DNA from: Epiperipatus broadwayi
Taxonomy: Eukaryota > Onychophora > Udeonychophora > Euonychophora > Peripatidae
Assembly (NCBI GenBank): GCA_028023455.1
Contig: JAQFVV010012434.1
Coordinates: 8,585,761 to 8,649,760 of the forward strand
Length of the DNA: 64,000 nt
Direction of reading: 5' to 3'
The translations under genes were made by a program, and so were the position numbers. The first letter of the stretch is position 1. Every line of letters begins with the position of its first letter. The notes below the pieces were generated by a model that had not been told where the DNA came from, ran no database searches, and saw nothing but the letters and a program-made list of their open reading frames with translations. Below are positions 63,649 to 64,000 of the stretch, one piece after another.

Positions 63649-64000
63649 TAATACTTACATATGCAAGGCTTATTTAATGTTAAATAGTTTTTAAGCTAAC
63701 AGTGATACTCTTATCTTAATTTTGCATGGTTGGATTATTACATTTGTTTAAATAGCATCTCTCTGAGTTTGCAGTGAACTTTAAACATCTTGATATTCTG
63801 AATTAAATGTTAAAGAATATTGTTGCATATAAAGATGCTTATAGTTAACTAATTGGGAATATTGGAGGCTAATAACTAGCAGATAAACTTGTTCAAATGA
63901 AAATTCCAATCTTGGTTGAAAGTTTTTTTATTATTATTTTTCACTTTAATATAATTCTAAAATAATGTTTATTTCATATATTGTTTGTTAATTTAGATAT
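63649..64000. other. AT-rich end of window
   Basis: Nothing recognised. Confidence 0.5.

Overview
This window looks like animal nuclear DNA, most probably from an insect or another arthropod. It is strongly AT-rich by eye (not computed) and full of homopolymers, TA microsatellites and decayed transposable elements. No CRISPR array, rRNA or convincing tRNA was seen. The only cellular gene I can support is on the + strand. Eight exons with consensus splice sites between 13369 and about 47260 encode cyclin H, the regulatory subunit of the CDK-activating kinase and TFIIH. The spliced frame stays open through all seven introns, and its C-terminal part resembles insect cyclin H most. Introns run from 87 bp to about 9 kb.

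Layout. 1-1.9 kb: non-LTR retrotransposon relic ending in a degenerate zinc finger. 3.0-3.25 kb: remains of a palindromic repeat (called family P here). 7.23-8.48 kb: dead mariner element with TA target duplication. 8.5-13.4 kb: AT-rich DNA upstream of cyclin H. 13.4-47.3 kb: cyclin H, whose introns hold nearly everything else. Intron 1 has a hairpin-rich DNA transposon with a six-unit minisatellite (14.1-15.5 kb), then a Penelope-like GIY-YIG relic. Intron 2 has a fragment of a repetitive arthropod protein family, two minus-strand LINE relics and family P copies. Intron 5 has a complete but dead Ty3/gypsy element with both LTRs, one family P insertion in its integrase and a 1.3 kb DNA transposon in its 3' LTR. 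Introns 6 and 7 hold more family P copies. 47.3-64 kb: intergenic or a further cyclin H intron, with an RTE-type LINE relic, one more family P copy, two large inverted repeats and a minus-strand LINE relic.

Three observations stand out. (1) Family P is a repeat of about 200-460 bp with long inverted arms, yet five of its copies are flanked by 12-14 bp direct repeats. That length is typical of target-primed (LINE/SINE-type) insertion, not of ordinary cut-and-paste MITEs. (2) The elements at 14.13-15.47 kb and 35.05-36.36 kb share a layout: imperfect terminal inverted repeats, then three small hairpins about 52-59 bp apart, then AT-rich tandem repeats. The younger one has an exact 8-bp target duplication, and the sister LTR supplies its empty site. 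(3) A near-perfect inverted repeat with arms of about 325 bp lies at 62.89-63.60 kb.

Nothing here was checked with a database. Family names rest on motifs recognised by eye, and all mobile-element coding regions carry stops and frameshifts.
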